64,000 nt of DNA from Candidatus Caldilinea saccharophila (GTDB lineage: Bacteria; Chloroflexota; Anaerolineae; Caldilineales; Caldilineaceae), in contig JADJVW010000010.1 of NCBI GenBank assembly GCA_016710365.1, positions 1-64,000 of the forward strand, read 5' to 3'. Positions 36,106 through 45,736 of this stretch are shown here, piece by piece (position 1 is the stretch's first letter; the number at the start of each line of letters is the position of its first letter). Both the position numbers and the translations under genes were made by a program. The notes below the pieces were generated by a model, which saw only the letters and a program-made list of their open reading frames with translations, had not been told where the DNA came from and did no database searches.

Positions 36106-36872
36106 ATGCAAGCTGACGCCGTTGTCGCACAGATACGCAAGACCTGCTACGCGGTGGGCGTACACCGCGGCGACGTGCTGTTGGTGCATGCCTCACTGCG
36201 CGCGCTTGGGCATGTGCCCGGCGGCGCGGAAACGGTAATCGCCGGGCTGCGCGCCGCGCTAGGGACGGAGGGCGCGCTGCTGATGCCGGCATTGAGTTAC
36301 GCCGCGGTGACGCCCGGCCACCCACACTTTGATCTGGCGATGACGCCGTCCAACGTCGGCGTCATCGCAGAGACCTTTCGCCGCCAGCCTGGCGTCCTGC
36401 GCAGCCTGCACCCGACGCATTCGGTGTGCGGGCAGGGCGCAGCCGCGGAGATGTTGCTGGCCTCCGCGGCGGACGCTACACCGTGCGGGCGCATTCACCC
36501 TTCCATTGTTTGCCGGGACGCCGCGGCAAGATCCTGATGCTGGGCTGCGGGCTGCACCCCAACACCTCCTTCCACGCCATCGAGGAGCTGGTGGCGCCGC
36601 CTTATCTCTTTGGCGCACCGATTGAGTACACGCTGGTGGATGGCGACGGCAGGCGTATCGTGAAGCGCTACACCACGCACGACTTCGCCGGCTTTCACCA
36701 GCGTTACGACCCCATCGGGCTGCTGCTGCAAGAGCCTGACCTGCGCGTGGGGCGCGTGCTCGGTGCAACTGTGCATCTGCTCGATGCAGCGGCGATGTGG
36801 CAAGCGGCGCTCAGCGCATTGCAGCGCGATCCGCTGGCGTTTGTCGAGCCGGCTGCATCCGAAGCCGCGTGA
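36106..36872 (+). CDS. AAC(3)-like aminoglycoside N-acetyltransferase family protein (one-base frameshift)
   Basis: Antibiotic_NAT family member of about 255 residues, immediately downstream of gcvP. Family hallmarks are GDVLLVHASLRALGHVPGGA, LLMPALSYA, the conserved LHPTHSVCGQG and, in the second half, MLGCGLHPNTSFHAIEE. The frame breaks at 36486-36488, where GGG should be GGGG: TPCG then continues AHSPFHCLPGRRGKILM. Most environmental members have no proven resistance role and some act on other amines, so resistance is not claimed. Its position in the glycine-responsive transcript is unusual. Confidence 0.75.
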
Positions 36873-36927
36873 GCAAACACTGCGTTGCAGCGCTTCGGAA
36901 CGCCTTTGACGAACGAGTGAGTAAAAC

Positions 36928-36957
36928 TTGGTTTTATGCTCATGCTAATGATATAAT
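36928..36957 (+). promoter_or_regulatory. Promoter of the serS T-box leader
   Basis: TTGGTT (36928-36933) and a consensus TATAAT (36952-36957) are separated by 18 bases, just upstream of the T-box leader. Confidence 0.6.
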
Positions 36958-36964
36958 GGCAAAC

Positions 36965-37197
36965 GATACCGAACGACGATGACGGAGACCATGAAGTGAC
37001 GCTCCGCCGTTCAGAGAGCTGCCGGGTGGTGTGAGGCAGCCGGCGCCGTCAAGTTAGCCTCTCCAGAGTTCCCGGCAGGCAATGGCCGGGCGGCTTCCCA
37101 CCGTTAGCGGGCAATGAGGCAGCGTGGCGCTCGTCGCCAGCTGCAAACTCAGGTGGCACCACGAATCCTTTCGTCCTGAACAGGCGAAAGGATTTTT
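36965..37197 (+). promoter_or_regulatory. T-box leader controlling serS
   Basis: The leader carries the T-box signature AGGTGGCACCACG (37151-37163), preceded by a long structured Stem I region (36977-37080). It is followed by a terminator hairpin AATCCTTTCG...CGAAAGGATTTTT (37164-37197). The class senses uncharged tRNA; the downstream gene makes tRNA-Ser the expected ligand. I could not place the Ser specifier codon with certainty; AGC and TCC triplets occur near 37055-37065. Confidence 0.85.
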
Positions 37198-37241
37198 GTT
37201 TGGAAATAATCGGGTTTGGTTTTACTCAAGAGGAGGAAACG

Positions 37242-38525
37242 ATGCTTGACATTCGTTGGATGCGTGAGAACCGCGCGGCGTTGGGCGAGGCGATGCAAAA
37301 ACTCAACGCTGAGGATGCGCCGTGGGAGCAAGCGCTGGAACTTGACCTGCGGCGCCGCCAGATTTTGACGCAGGTGGAGACGCTGCGCGCTGAGCTCAAC
37401 AGCGGCTCTCGCAACATCGGCGCCCTGTTCCGCGAGAAGCGCACCGCAGAAGCCAACGCGCTCAAGGCAAATATGGGGGCGATCGGCAGCGACATCGAAC
37501 GCCTTGATGCCGAGCTGCGTACGGTGGAGGCCGACTTTCAGGATGCGATGCTGCGCATTCCGAACATCCCTGAACCGGATGTGCCGGTGGCGCCGGACGA
37601 AAGCGGCAATCAGGTGGTCAAAGAGTGGGGAGACAAGCCTGTCTTTGACTTTACGCCGCTTCCCCACTGGGAACTGGGGCCAAAGCTGGGCATCATCGAT
37701 TTCGAGCGCGGGGTCAAGCTTGCCGGCACGCGCGCCTACCTGCTCAAAGGCGCCGGCGCGCGGCTGCAGCGCGCGCTGATCGACTGGTTCACCGACGTGC
37801 ATGTCGGCGAGCATGGCTACGAAGAAATTTACCCGCCCTTCATGGTGCGCGCCGATGTCATGGTTGGCACGGGAAACCTGCCCAAATTTGGCGATGTGCT
37901 CTATCGCGACGCCGAAGAGGATCTCTGGCTCATCCCGACCGCCGAGGTGCCCGTGACCAACATTCACCGCGACGAGATTATCGAGCCGGGACAGTTGCCG
38001 ATCTACTATGTCGCCAATACGCCCTGCTTCCGCCGCGAGAAGGTCTCCGCGGGCAAGGATGTGCGCGGGATCAAGCGCGTCCATCAGTTCCAGAAGGTGG
38101 AAATGGTCAAATTCGTGGAGCCGGGAACAGGGCGCGACGAATTGGAATCCTTGACGCGCAACGCCGAGGAATTGTGCGAACGATTGGGGCTGCCGTATCG
38201 CCGCCTTGCTATCGCCACGGGCGACCTCTCCTTTGTCGCGGCCATCAAGTATGATATCGAAGTATGGGCGGCCGGCTCACAAGAGTGGCTGGAGTGCAGC
38301 TCCTGCTCTTTCTTTCGCGATTTTCAGGCGCGGCGCGCCAATATCCGCTACCGCAAGGCAGAAGGCGAAAAGCCGGAATTCGTGCACACGCTCAATGGCT
38401 CCGGGCTGGCGCTGCCACGCATCATCATCGCCATTCTGGAAAATTACCAGCAAACCGACGGCGCCGTGGTGGTGCCGGATGTGCTGCGCCCCTACATGGG
38501 GGGTCTCGATGTGATCCGCGTGTAG
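37242..38525 (+). CDS. serS: Seryl-tRNA synthetase
   Basis: Class II synthetase charging tRNA-Ser (and tRNA-Sec where present), 427 residues. ATG 37242 follows a strong AGGAGGAAACG. Residues 1-105 form the long antiparallel coiled-coil arm (MLDIRWMRENRAALGEAMQK and following) that grips the long variable arm of tRNA-Ser. The catalytic core shows LIPTAEVPVTNIHRDEI, motif 2 with TPCFRREKVSAGKDVRGIKR and HQFQKVEMVKFVEPG, and motif 3 with NGSGLALPRIIIAILENYQQ. It is preceded by a T-box leader and followed 0.9 kb later by two tRNA-Ser genes. Confidence 0.95.
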   Translation: MLDIRWMRENRAALGEAMQKLNAEDAPWEQALELDLRRRQILTQVETLRAELNSGSRNIGALFREKRTAEANALKANMGAIGSDIERLDAELRTVEADFQDAMLRIPNIPEPDVPVAPDESGNQVVKEWGDKPVFDFTPLPHWELGPKLGIIDFERGVKLAGTRAYLLKGAGARLQRALIDWFTDVHVGEHGYEEIYPPFMVRADVMVGTGNLPKFGDVLYRDAEEDLWLIPTAEVPVTNIHRDEIIEPGQLPIYYVANTPCFRREKVSAGKDVRGIKRVHQFQKVEMVKFVEPGTGRDELESLTRNAEELCERLGLPYRRLAIATGDLSFVAAIKYDIEVWAAGSQEWLECSSCSFFRDFQARRANIRYRKAEGEKPEFVHTLNGSGLALPRIIIAILENYQQTDGAVVVPDVLRPYMGGLDVIRV

Positions 38526-38637
38526 AGCAACTTACAGAGGAGTTGGCTTGCGATCCTCATAATCAGGGCGCCCGCCAACGGTTGGCTGGGGCAAATCATC
38601 TGTTTCTCAGCTCCAGCAACAGACTTTGGGAGGGCTT

Positions 38638-39246
38638 ATGCGCGATGGTGTGTTGCGTAGACAGAAAGATCGGCTGCTGACGCCGCTCGCGGGCGATTGG
38701 GCCGCGGCCATCCATCCAAACTATATTTCGGGGGTGGCGCTGCTCTTTGGACTGCTTGCGGCGTGGGCCGTCTGGCAGGAGGCGTATGGCTGGGGAGTGC
38801 TGCTGTGGGTTGTCAATCGTGTGCTCGACGGGCTGGATGGCGTCGTCGCACGCGTGCACCACAAACAGAGCGACTTTGGCGGCTATCTGGATCTAATCCT
38901 GGATTTTGTCGTCTATCTCGCCGTGCCCATCGCCTTTACGGCGGCGGCGCCGACGCCTTTCAATCTGTGGGCAGTAGTCGCTTTGCTGGCTGCCTATGTG
39001 ATGAATCTGCTTTCGTGGTCGGTGCTGTCTGCCATCCTGGAAAAGCGGCGCGCAGGGACAACCGATGATCTCACCACCATTGCGATGCCCGCCGGCCTGA
39101 TCGAGGGCGCCGAGACGATTGTTTTTTACACCCTGTTTTTTCTGCTGCCAGCGTATGTCGGTTGGCTGTTTCTGTTGATGGCGGCGCTCGTCTTGATGAC
39201 GGCAGCACAGCGCATCTGGTGGACTTATCGCAATGTTACGGGATAG
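38638..39246 (+). CDS. CDP-alcohol phosphatidyltransferase family protein
   Basis: Integral membrane enzyme of about 202 residues that transfers a phosphatidyl group from a CDP-alcohol or CDP-DAG to a second alcohol. The family signature D(x2)DG(x2)AR(x8)G(x3)D(x3)D is complete in DGLDGVVARVHHKQSDFGGY followed by LDLILD. About six transmembrane helices follow the usual pattern. The start ATG 38638 has GGGAGGG just upstream; an upstream TTG in frame would add four residues. It could make a phospholipid head group or a phosphoinositol-type lipid, and the sequence does not decide. It lies downstream of serS. Confidence 0.85.
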   Translation: MRDGVLRRQKDRLLTPLAGDWAAAIHPNYISGVALLFGLLAAWAVWQEAYGWGVLLWVVNRVLDGLDGVVARVHHKQSDFGGYLDLILDFVVYLAVPIAFTAAAPTPFNLWAVVALLAAYVMNLLSWSVLSAILEKRRAGTTDDLTTIAMPAGLIEGAETIVFYTLFFLLPAYVGWLFLLMAALVLMTAAQRIWWTYRNVTG

Positions 39247-39308
39247 AGGCGGGTTGTCGTCACGATGGCGCAGCCTGATGAATTAGACCCCCGCGCGGCG
39301 CATTCTAT

Positions 39309-39338
39309 TTGACACACGCCTCAACCTGCGGGTATACT
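39309..39338 (+). promoter_or_regulatory. Promoter of the tRNA cluster
   Basis: A perfect TTGACA (39309-39314) and TATACT (39333-39338) with an 18-base spacer lie 80 bases before the first tRNA. Confidence 0.7.
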
Positions 39339-39415
39339 GCGTTTGTTGCTGTCGAGTAACATGCACATTGACAAGGCGTCGAAAATGGCTGACAGCCAGA
39401 AGGGTCAGACCCAAT

Positions 39416-39505
<90 letters not shown>

Positions 39506-39529
39506 AGCACCGCAATACACGGGAAACAC

Positions 39530-39623
<94 letters not shown>

Positions 39624-39676
39624 GTTCGTCAGCCGCCTTTGACGTCACACGGCGATGTGCAAACACAACTCAATAT

Positions 39677-39750
39677 GTCCCCGTAGCTCAGTGGATTAGA
39701 GCGCTTGGTTGCGGTCCAAGAGGCCAGAGGTTCGAGTCCTCTCGGGGATA
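39677..39750 (+). tRNA. tRNA-Arg (anticodon GCG)
   Basis: Acceptor GTCCCCG pairs with CGGGGAT, the D stem is GCTC/GAGC, the anticodon stem CTTGG/CCAAG encloses TTGCGGT (anticodon GCG, reads CGC), and the T-loop is TTCGAGT. CCA is encoded at 39751-39753. Bacteria usually decode CGN with ACG (inosine), so GCG is noteworthy. Confidence 0.92.
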
Positions 39751-39774
39751 CCAAAGCATTGTCGGATGACAAAC

Positions 39775-39817
39775 AAAGTCCCGGTTTTCAGGGTATATCA
39801 CTGAAAACCGGGACTTT
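39775..39817 (+). terminator. Strong hairpin ending the tRNA cluster
   Basis: A perfect 17-bp inverted repeat (AAAGTCCCGGTTTTCAG and its complement) with a nine-base loop follows the last tRNA by 25 bases. Because it is symmetric it can serve both the tRNA transcript and the converging gene at 39860. There is no long T-run beyond CTTT. Confidence 0.6.
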
Positions 39818-39859
39818 GGCATTCCAAAGGGAAGTGACTGTTACTCTGACACGTGGCGA

Positions 39860-40942
39860 TCAAATCGAAGGATCGCCAATGCCGCCTACCGCAACAGCCC
39901 CCTCTGCTGGCGTTGGCGATGGGAGGTCAGGGGCGACAGGGGATGGAGAGGCAGCCGTGGCAAGGGCTGGCGTCCACACTTTTGCCTTCAACAACCCCTG
40001 GTCGGTCAGAATATGCAGGATCGTATCCAGCGTCTTTTCACCGTGCGTGCGGTTGCGGGCATCATTGGGCAACTTAGTCTCCATATCAAAATAGTTGCCC
40101 TTGCCGTTGTGCGAATAGAAGCCCAGGCAGATAATATCGATGCGACCATTTGCCATGGCGCTGTTCCACGGTGAATTAGGCATCAGTGGCCAGCGTCCAG
40201 CGTAGAGCAAACCGCCCAATGCCTGCAACGGATCCGCCACGCCGTAGAGGTGCCAGAGATGCGTCAGCTTTTCCAGCCCCGGGTCGTCGGAGAGCATCCC
40301 ACCCAATGAAATCACGTAGAGCGGGCTGGGCAGCGCGGCCAGGTAGCCTGCCGCGCCGATGGCGATCTGCCCACCGCCACTCCAGCCGATCAGCACGATC
40401 GGGCGCTTGTTCTCTGGCCGGTAGCCCTGACGGACGAGCACGCGGTAAATTTCGTTGGCGATGCCCAGGTTGTAGATCGGCCCGTAGCGGCGGTCGGCGG
40501 AGACAAACATCTGCAACGCGTTGCGTAGATTGACAAACATGGCGAGCAGGCTGTTCGGATTTTTGAAACGCATCTTCTCGATCCGCTCCCACAGACCGGC
40601 GAGCATGCGCTGGCCGGTCAGTCCGTTGTTGGTCACGGAATAGGGATAGACGTCAGTGATGACGCTGGCGTTGGGCAAGCGCGCTTCCAGACCGTGCAGA
40701 AAGGGATATTCTTCGTCGGGGAAGGAATCGCCGGAGATAGCGCCGATGCCGGACAGGTAGATGACGTACATCTCCGGCTCGACCGCGGTCGAATCGCTGA
40801 CAGAAACTTCGGCGAGTTCAGACGGCCCCTTTTCGCTCTCTTCACGCGACCAGCCCGCCCACCAGCCAAGCGATTCCAGCGGCGCCAACGCCGCAGTCAC
40901 GAAGAGCAGCAGGAAAATCCCGATCATCAAATAGAGAATCAT
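39860..40942 (-). CDS. Membrane-anchored alpha/beta-hydrolase-like protein
   Basis: This is a 360-residue protein starting at ATG 40942. One N-terminal transmembrane helix (MILYLMIGIFLLLFVTAALA) is followed by a soluble domain that could lie outside the cell. Around residue 195 a nucleophile elbow VLIGWSGGGQIAIGAAGYLA matches GxSxG of serine hydrolases. Possible oxyanion and acid/His segments follow (VYLSG-like strand near 60, GFYSHNGKGNYFD near 305). Ser-Asp-His assignment is tentative. The C-terminal tail is Pro/Ala-rich. It overlaps the stop of the upstream membrane gene by four bases, so both are probably cotranslated. The substrate is unknown. Confidence 0.6.
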   Translation of the reverse strand: MILYLMIGIFLLLFVTAALAPLESLGWWAGWSREESEKGPSELAEVSVSDSTAVEPEMYVIYLSGIGAISGDSFPDEEYPFLHGLEARLPNASVITDVYPYSVTNNGLTGQRMLAGLWERIEKMRFKNPNSLLAMFVNLRNALQMFVSADRRYGPIYNLGIANEIYRVLVRQGYRPENKRPIVLIGWSGGGQIAIGAAGYLAALPSPLYVISLGGMLSDDPGLEKLTHLWHLYGVADPLQALGGLLYAGRWPLMPNSPWNSAMANGRIDIICLGFYSHNGKGNYFDMETKLPNDARNRTHGEKTLDTILHILTDQGLLKAKVWTPALATAASPSPVAPDLPSPTPAEGAVAVGGIGDPSI

Positions 40943-41622
40943 TGTCGCCCCTCGCGCAGTAACGCCGGCGCATCGTGAGACTGGCTGAACTCCAGCAGCA
41001 GATCCTGGGTGCTGGCATCCATCGACGTGCCGGTGACCGCGTGCCAGATGCGGTTGCGCAGTGCGATAAATGGCTTGCCGATGAAGTTGGTGAGCCCAAG
41101 CATGAGCAACCAGCCCAGCCCCACGCAGATCAGCGCTCGCACCAGGCCGACGTCAAAGCCAAATTCCACCACTGTGAGCAGGATCAGAAAGCTCCAGATG
41201 TTGAGAAGCTTGCCGATGAAAGGCCCCATCCACGGGATAAGGATAAAGAAGCCAAAGATCAGCGGCGCGGTGCTGAGGCCAACCATGCGCATGAGCGACA
41301 GGATTTCCAGCTTGTCGGCAAAGAGCAGGCTGCCGATCAGCCCAATGGCCGCGCCCCAGATCACGTAGCTGATCACAAAGAGCACGCCGTTCAAGGCGAT
41401 GCTGAGCGCAAAGCGGCCGCGGCGCACGCGATTGACAAAAAGCACTACGCTCTGGCCCAGCAGCATCGACGCGCCGGCCAGGAAGACCACGCCCATCACC
41501 AGCCAACTCGAATTCGAGTTGGCGCTGACATAGGCGTAGAGCTGCGGATCAAGCGCCAACGCGTAGCCGATGCCGGTAAATAGTGCATCAAAATATTGGA
41601 AGATTTGTGAAAAAAAATTCAT
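40939..41622 (-). CDS. Multi-pass membrane protein, possibly Yip1-like
   Basis: This is a 227-residue protein with about five hydrophobic segments (WLVMGVVFLAGASMLLGQSV, ALSIALNGVLFVISYVIWGA, APLIFGFFILIPWMGPFIG, NIWSFLILLTVVEF and ALICVGLGWLLMLGLTN). The start ATG 41622 (MNFFSQIFQYFDALFTGIG) fits better than an ATG 87 bases upstream, which would add a hydrophilic, non-coding-looking leader. The pattern resembles Yip1-domain proteins, but the match is only by topology. Its last bases overlap the start of the hydrolase-like gene. Confidence 0.6.
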   Translation of the reverse strand: MNFFSQIFQYFDALFTGIGYALALDPQLYAYVSANSNSSWLVMGVVFLAGASMLLGQSVVLFVNRVRRGRFALSIALNGVLFVISYVIWGAAIGLIGSLLFADKLEILSLMRMVGLSTAPLIFGFFILIPWMGPFIGKLLNIWSFLILLTVVEFGFDVGLVRALICVGLGWLLMLGLTNFIGKPFIALRNRIWHAVTGTSMDASTQDLLLEFSQSHDAPALLREGRQ

Positions 41623-41852
41623 AGACTCTGTTTTTCTCCAGGTTGTCAGGAGGCGCCACATATTTTCTCTCGCCAGGCATATCATAGACTGAAGCCTGGA
41701 TTCCCGCAATCCTTTAAAATTAAAACAAGCGTCTGCGAAATCTACGACGCCTGGATCAATGCCACTGATTCCTGCTCAAGATTGACGCACTTGCACCGTT
41801 CGTTTATCGTATACACTGACGCCAGCTTGAGCGCATCTCGGCCATCGTCTGG

Positions 41853-43130
<1,278 letters not shown>

Positions 43131-43235
43131 AGACGAAAAGAACGCAGACAGCCCTCGCTAATCCCCTCTCTGCGCTTGCCTGGCGCACCCTCTGGTCTGG
43201 CTTTGTGCAAGGTGTTCTGCGCCCCAAAAAAATTT

Positions 43236-43354
43236 CAGCGGCTAAAGTGATCAAGATTAGCCGCTGAAGCACTCAACAGTAGCGGCTAATCGCGACCACT
43301 TCAGCCGCTACTGTTTGAAAACTAGCCGCTAAACGCGATCGCTTTAGCCGCTAG
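43236..43354. repeat. Three consecutive palindromes with AGCGGCTAA arms
   Basis: Three separate inverted repeats follow one another: 43236-43266 (CAGCGGCTAA...TTAGCCGCTG), 43277-43313 (CAGTAGCGGCTAA...TCAGCCGCTACTG) and 43322-43354 (CTAGCCGCTAAA...TTTAGCCGCTAG). Each encloses a centre of the type GTGATCAAG, GCGACCAC or GCGATCGC. The arms are related but not identical. Confidence 0.85.
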
Positions 43355-43396
43355 TGCACGTGGGTGTATATGAGCCACTGGTTGGCGCGGCACGGA

Positions 43397-43427
43397 GAAA
43401 CCGAGTTTCTCCAAGAAACTCGGTTTC
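43397..43427. repeat. 14-bp perfect hairpin GAAACCGAGTTTCT
   Basis: GAAACCGAGTTTCT, CCA and AGAAACTCGGTTTC form a perfect stem-loop. It lies between converging genes and may act as a bidirectional terminator or be a further dispersed repeat. Confidence 0.7.
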
Positions 43428-43483
43428 CGGCTGCTGGCTTATGTACGCCGTCGTGCGCTAGTTTTTTGCGAAGTGCTGCTGCT

Positions 43484-44302
43484 TTATCCCAACGCCACAT
43501 CCATGACCATCATCACGGCAAAGCCGATCAAGGTAAAGGCAGTGGCAAGGTCGGTGTTGCGCCCCTGTTGTGATTCGGGAATGAGTTCTTCGACGACGAC
43601 AAAGAGCATGGCCCCAGCAGCAAAGGCCAGGGCGTAGGGTAAAATCGGCGCAACAAGCTGCACGGCCAGCGCACCGATGATCCCACCAATCGGTTCGACC
43701 ATGCCCGATGCCTGGCCATACATGAAGGCTTCCGTGCGTGCAAAGCCCTCGCGGCGCAGTGGAATCGAAACCGCCATGCCTTCGGGAAAATTTTGCAGGC
43801 CAATACCGATGGCCAATGCCACGGCTGCGCCCAGTGTGGCCGCCGATTGCCCGCTGCCCAGCGCGCCAAAGGCCACGCCGACTGCCAGCCCTTCGGGCAG
43901 ATTGTGCAGCGTAATTGCCATGACCAGGAGGATGCTGCGCTGCCACTGCGTCTTGATGCCCTCCGCCTGCGATTTGGGGAGACCAAGATGCAGATGAGGC
44001 AGCACTTTGTCAATGCTGGCGACGAAAAAGCCGCCAAGCAGAAAACCAGCGGCCGCCTGAAACCAGCCGGTTTTGCCGCTCTCCTGGGCCATTTCAATGG
44101 CCGGGGCCAGCAGCGACCAGAAGGATGCTGCAATCATCACACCGGCAGCAAAGCCCAGCATGGCGTCAAGCACGCGACGATCAACGGTCTTGAACAGGAA
44201 GACCATAGCTGCGCCCAACGCCGTCACGCCCCAGGTGAAGCAAGTAGCGATGAATGCCAGCCAGACAGGATTGAGTTCGCTGAGCCACGCCGGTATTGTC
44301 AT
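43484..44302 (-). CDS. ZIP-family metal transporter
   Basis: Zinc/iron permease, 272 residues from ATG 44302 (MTIPAWLSELNPVW), with eight predicted transmembrane helices. The ZIP motifs are present: the helix IV pair HNLPEG (with preceding VMAITL) and the helix V NFPEG, which line the metal path. The His-rich loop between helices III and IV is short (LPHLHLG). A C-terminal segment VVVEELIPESQQG matches ZupT-like proteins. An upstream in-frame start at 44347 would add 15 non-hydrophobic residues. It is divergent from the Clp-N/M50 gene. Confidence 0.88.
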   Translation of the reverse strand: MTIPAWLSELNPVWLAFIATCFTWGVTALGAAMVFLFKTVDRRVLDAMLGFAAGVMIAASFWSLLAPAIEMAQESGKTGWFQAAAGFLLGGFFVASIDKVLPHLHLGLPKSQAEGIKTQWQRSILLVMAITLHNLPEGLAVGVAFGALGSGQSAATLGAAVALAIGIGLQNFPEGMAVSIPLRREGFARTEAFMYGQASGMVEPIGGIIGALAVQLVAPILPYALAFAAGAMLFVVVEELIPESQQGRNTDLATAFTLIGFAVMMVMDVALG

Positions 44303-44354
44303 GCCAATAGCATACCGCAAGGATGCGAAACCCCCGCAAATACGCAACCCATAC

Positions 44355-44360
44355 TATAAT
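44355..44360 (+). promoter_or_regulatory. TATAAT -10 box for the Clp-N/M50 gene
   Basis: A consensus TATAAT at 44355-44360 lies 70 bases upstream of ATG 44431, in the gap between divergent genes. No strong -35 was recognised. Confidence 0.45.
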
Positions 44361-44430
44361 GGAGCAGCGACGCTGCGGCGATATCTATCGCCCCCGTAGA
44401 ATCCGCGCCGCTAGAAAGCAGGAAGTCTTT

Positions 44431-45708
44431 ATGCAGTCTCTGACACCCGACCAATTTTCTCTTCAAGCGGTTCGCGCCTTTCAGCAAGCTGGGAGCATCG
44501 CCGGTCGCTCGCGCGCGGAGACGCTGGCTTGTGGGCATCTTCTCGCGGGCGTGCTGGCACAGAAAGATGGCGACGCCTTTGGCGTACTGGCCGCACTGGG
44601 CCATGATCCCGCGGCAATGGCAAAACAGATCAAGGAACACTTTGGTTCGCGCCAGATGGTTGTCTGGCGCAGCGAAAAAGGCGACGGCGCACAGAACAAG
44701 CTGGAGCCATCCTTGCAGCATGCACTGGAGACGGCTTTTGGGGAGGCGCGTGCGGTTGGCTCGCCCTTTGCCACTACGCGCGACCTGCTTGTGGGTGTCA
44801 TCGATCACCCGGATTCAGAGCTGGCCGGCCTGTTGGCCGGCTGGCAGATTGACCGCAACGCCGTGGTCCAGGCCCCGGTCAGCGTCTACGAACGTTCGGC
44901 CGTGGCAGTGCGGGCCGAGGCGGCGCAGGCACGGGCGGCGAAAATGCGCCCCCAATGGCGCATCAGCCCGGTCTTTCTAGGGTTGGTGGCCGCCATGATT
45001 GTGTCGGGTGTTGCCCTGTACATGCTTGAAGACCCTTCTCCGGTCATTGTCTTTGTTTTTGTCACGCCGGGCTGGATCGTGTCGCTGGCGCTGCATGAAT
45101 TTGGCCATGCTATGACGGCCTACATCGGCGGCGATTACAGTGTGGAAGAACGCGGTTATCTCACCTTGAATCCGCTCAAATATACCCATCCCGTGCTGAG
45201 TATTGTCATGCCAGTGGTTTTCTTGCTATTGGGCGGCATCGGGTTGCCGGGCGGTGCAGTCTATATCAACCGCGCGGCGATACGTTCGCGTTGGATGAAC
45301 AGCATGGTTTCGGCTGCGGGTCCGGCGGCCAATGCGATTTTTGCCGCTCTGCTGGCCATACCCTTTCTGCTCAACAATGATATTGGGTTTTTTCTGGGCC
45401 ATTTGACCTTCTGGTCGGCGATTGCGTTGCTCATCTTCCTGCAGATTACAGCCATTGTGCTCAATCTATTGCCGATGCCCGGTCTCGATGGCTTTGGCGT
45501 GCTGGCGCCGTGGCTGCCGCTGAGCGTGTTGCAGATGCTCCAGCCCCTCTACTCATTTGGCTATCTGTTGCTGATCTTTCTTTTCTGGTATGTGGAGGCT
45601 TTCAGCGCTTTCTTCTGGACTGTGGTCTGGCAATTCATGAGTCAACTGAATGTTATCCCAGACCTGGTTTCTATGGGTTTCAGCATGTACCGCTTCTGGA
45701 TGCAATAG
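44431..45708 (+). CDS. Clp-N domain fused to a site-2-type (M50) membrane metalloprotease
   Basis: This is a 425-residue protein with a rare domain pairing. Residues 1-150 form a ClpA/ClpB-type N-terminal repeat (SLQAVRAFQQAGSIAGRSRA, CGHLLAGVLAQKDGDAFGVL, then a second half TTRDLLVGVIDHPDSELAGL). After a linker, a transmembrane helix VFLGLVAAMIVSGVALYML leads into the M50 core: HEFGHAMTAYIGG (zinc HExxH), a helical stretch with SAAGPAANAIFAALLAIPFL and LNLLPMPGLDGFGVLAPWLP, the usual NPxDG-like third ligand. It is thus an intramembrane zinc protease, with Clp-N perhaps binding substrates or adaptors. The start ATG 44431 follows CAGGAAG. Confidence 0.8.
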   Translation: MQSLTPDQFSLQAVRAFQQAGSIAGRSRAETLACGHLLAGVLAQKDGDAFGVLAALGHDPAAMAKQIKEHFGSRQMVVWRSEKGDGAQNKLEPSLQHALETAFGEARAVGSPFATTRDLLVGVIDHPDSELAGLLAGWQIDRNAVVQAPVSVYERSAVAVRAEAAQARAAKMRPQWRISPVFLGLVAAMIVSGVALYMLEDPSPVIVFVFVTPGWIVSLALHEFGHAMTAYIGGDYSVEERGYLTLNPLKYTHPVLSIVMPVVFLLLGGIGLPGGAVYINRAAIRSRWMNSMVSAAGPAANAIFAALLAIPFLLNNDIGFFLGHLTFWSAIALLIFLQITAIVLNLLPMPGLDGFGVLAPWLPLSVLQMLQPLYSFGYLLLIFLFWYVEAFSAFFWTVVWQFMSQLNVIPDLVSMGFSMYRFWMQ

Positions 45709-45736
45709 TGCTTGGGTAGATCGGAGGAGCAGTGCT

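Larger units (their letters stand above)
43131..43483. other. 353-base gap holding three tandem palindromes and a hairpin
   Basis: This is an intergenic stretch between the amidohydrolase and ZIP transporter genes, which converge. It holds no reading frame I can support. The palindromes at 43236-43354 and the hairpin at 43397-43427 are listed separately. Confidence 0.6.

Noticed and set aside
36106..36872. Clinical-type aminoglycoside resistance gene
   Set aside because: Environmental AAC(3)-fold proteins are widespread; no mobile element and the gene is coupled to gcvP.
43236..43354. CRISPR-like or tRNA-like array
   Set aside because: Palindromes differ in length and orientation and have no spacers or tRNA features.
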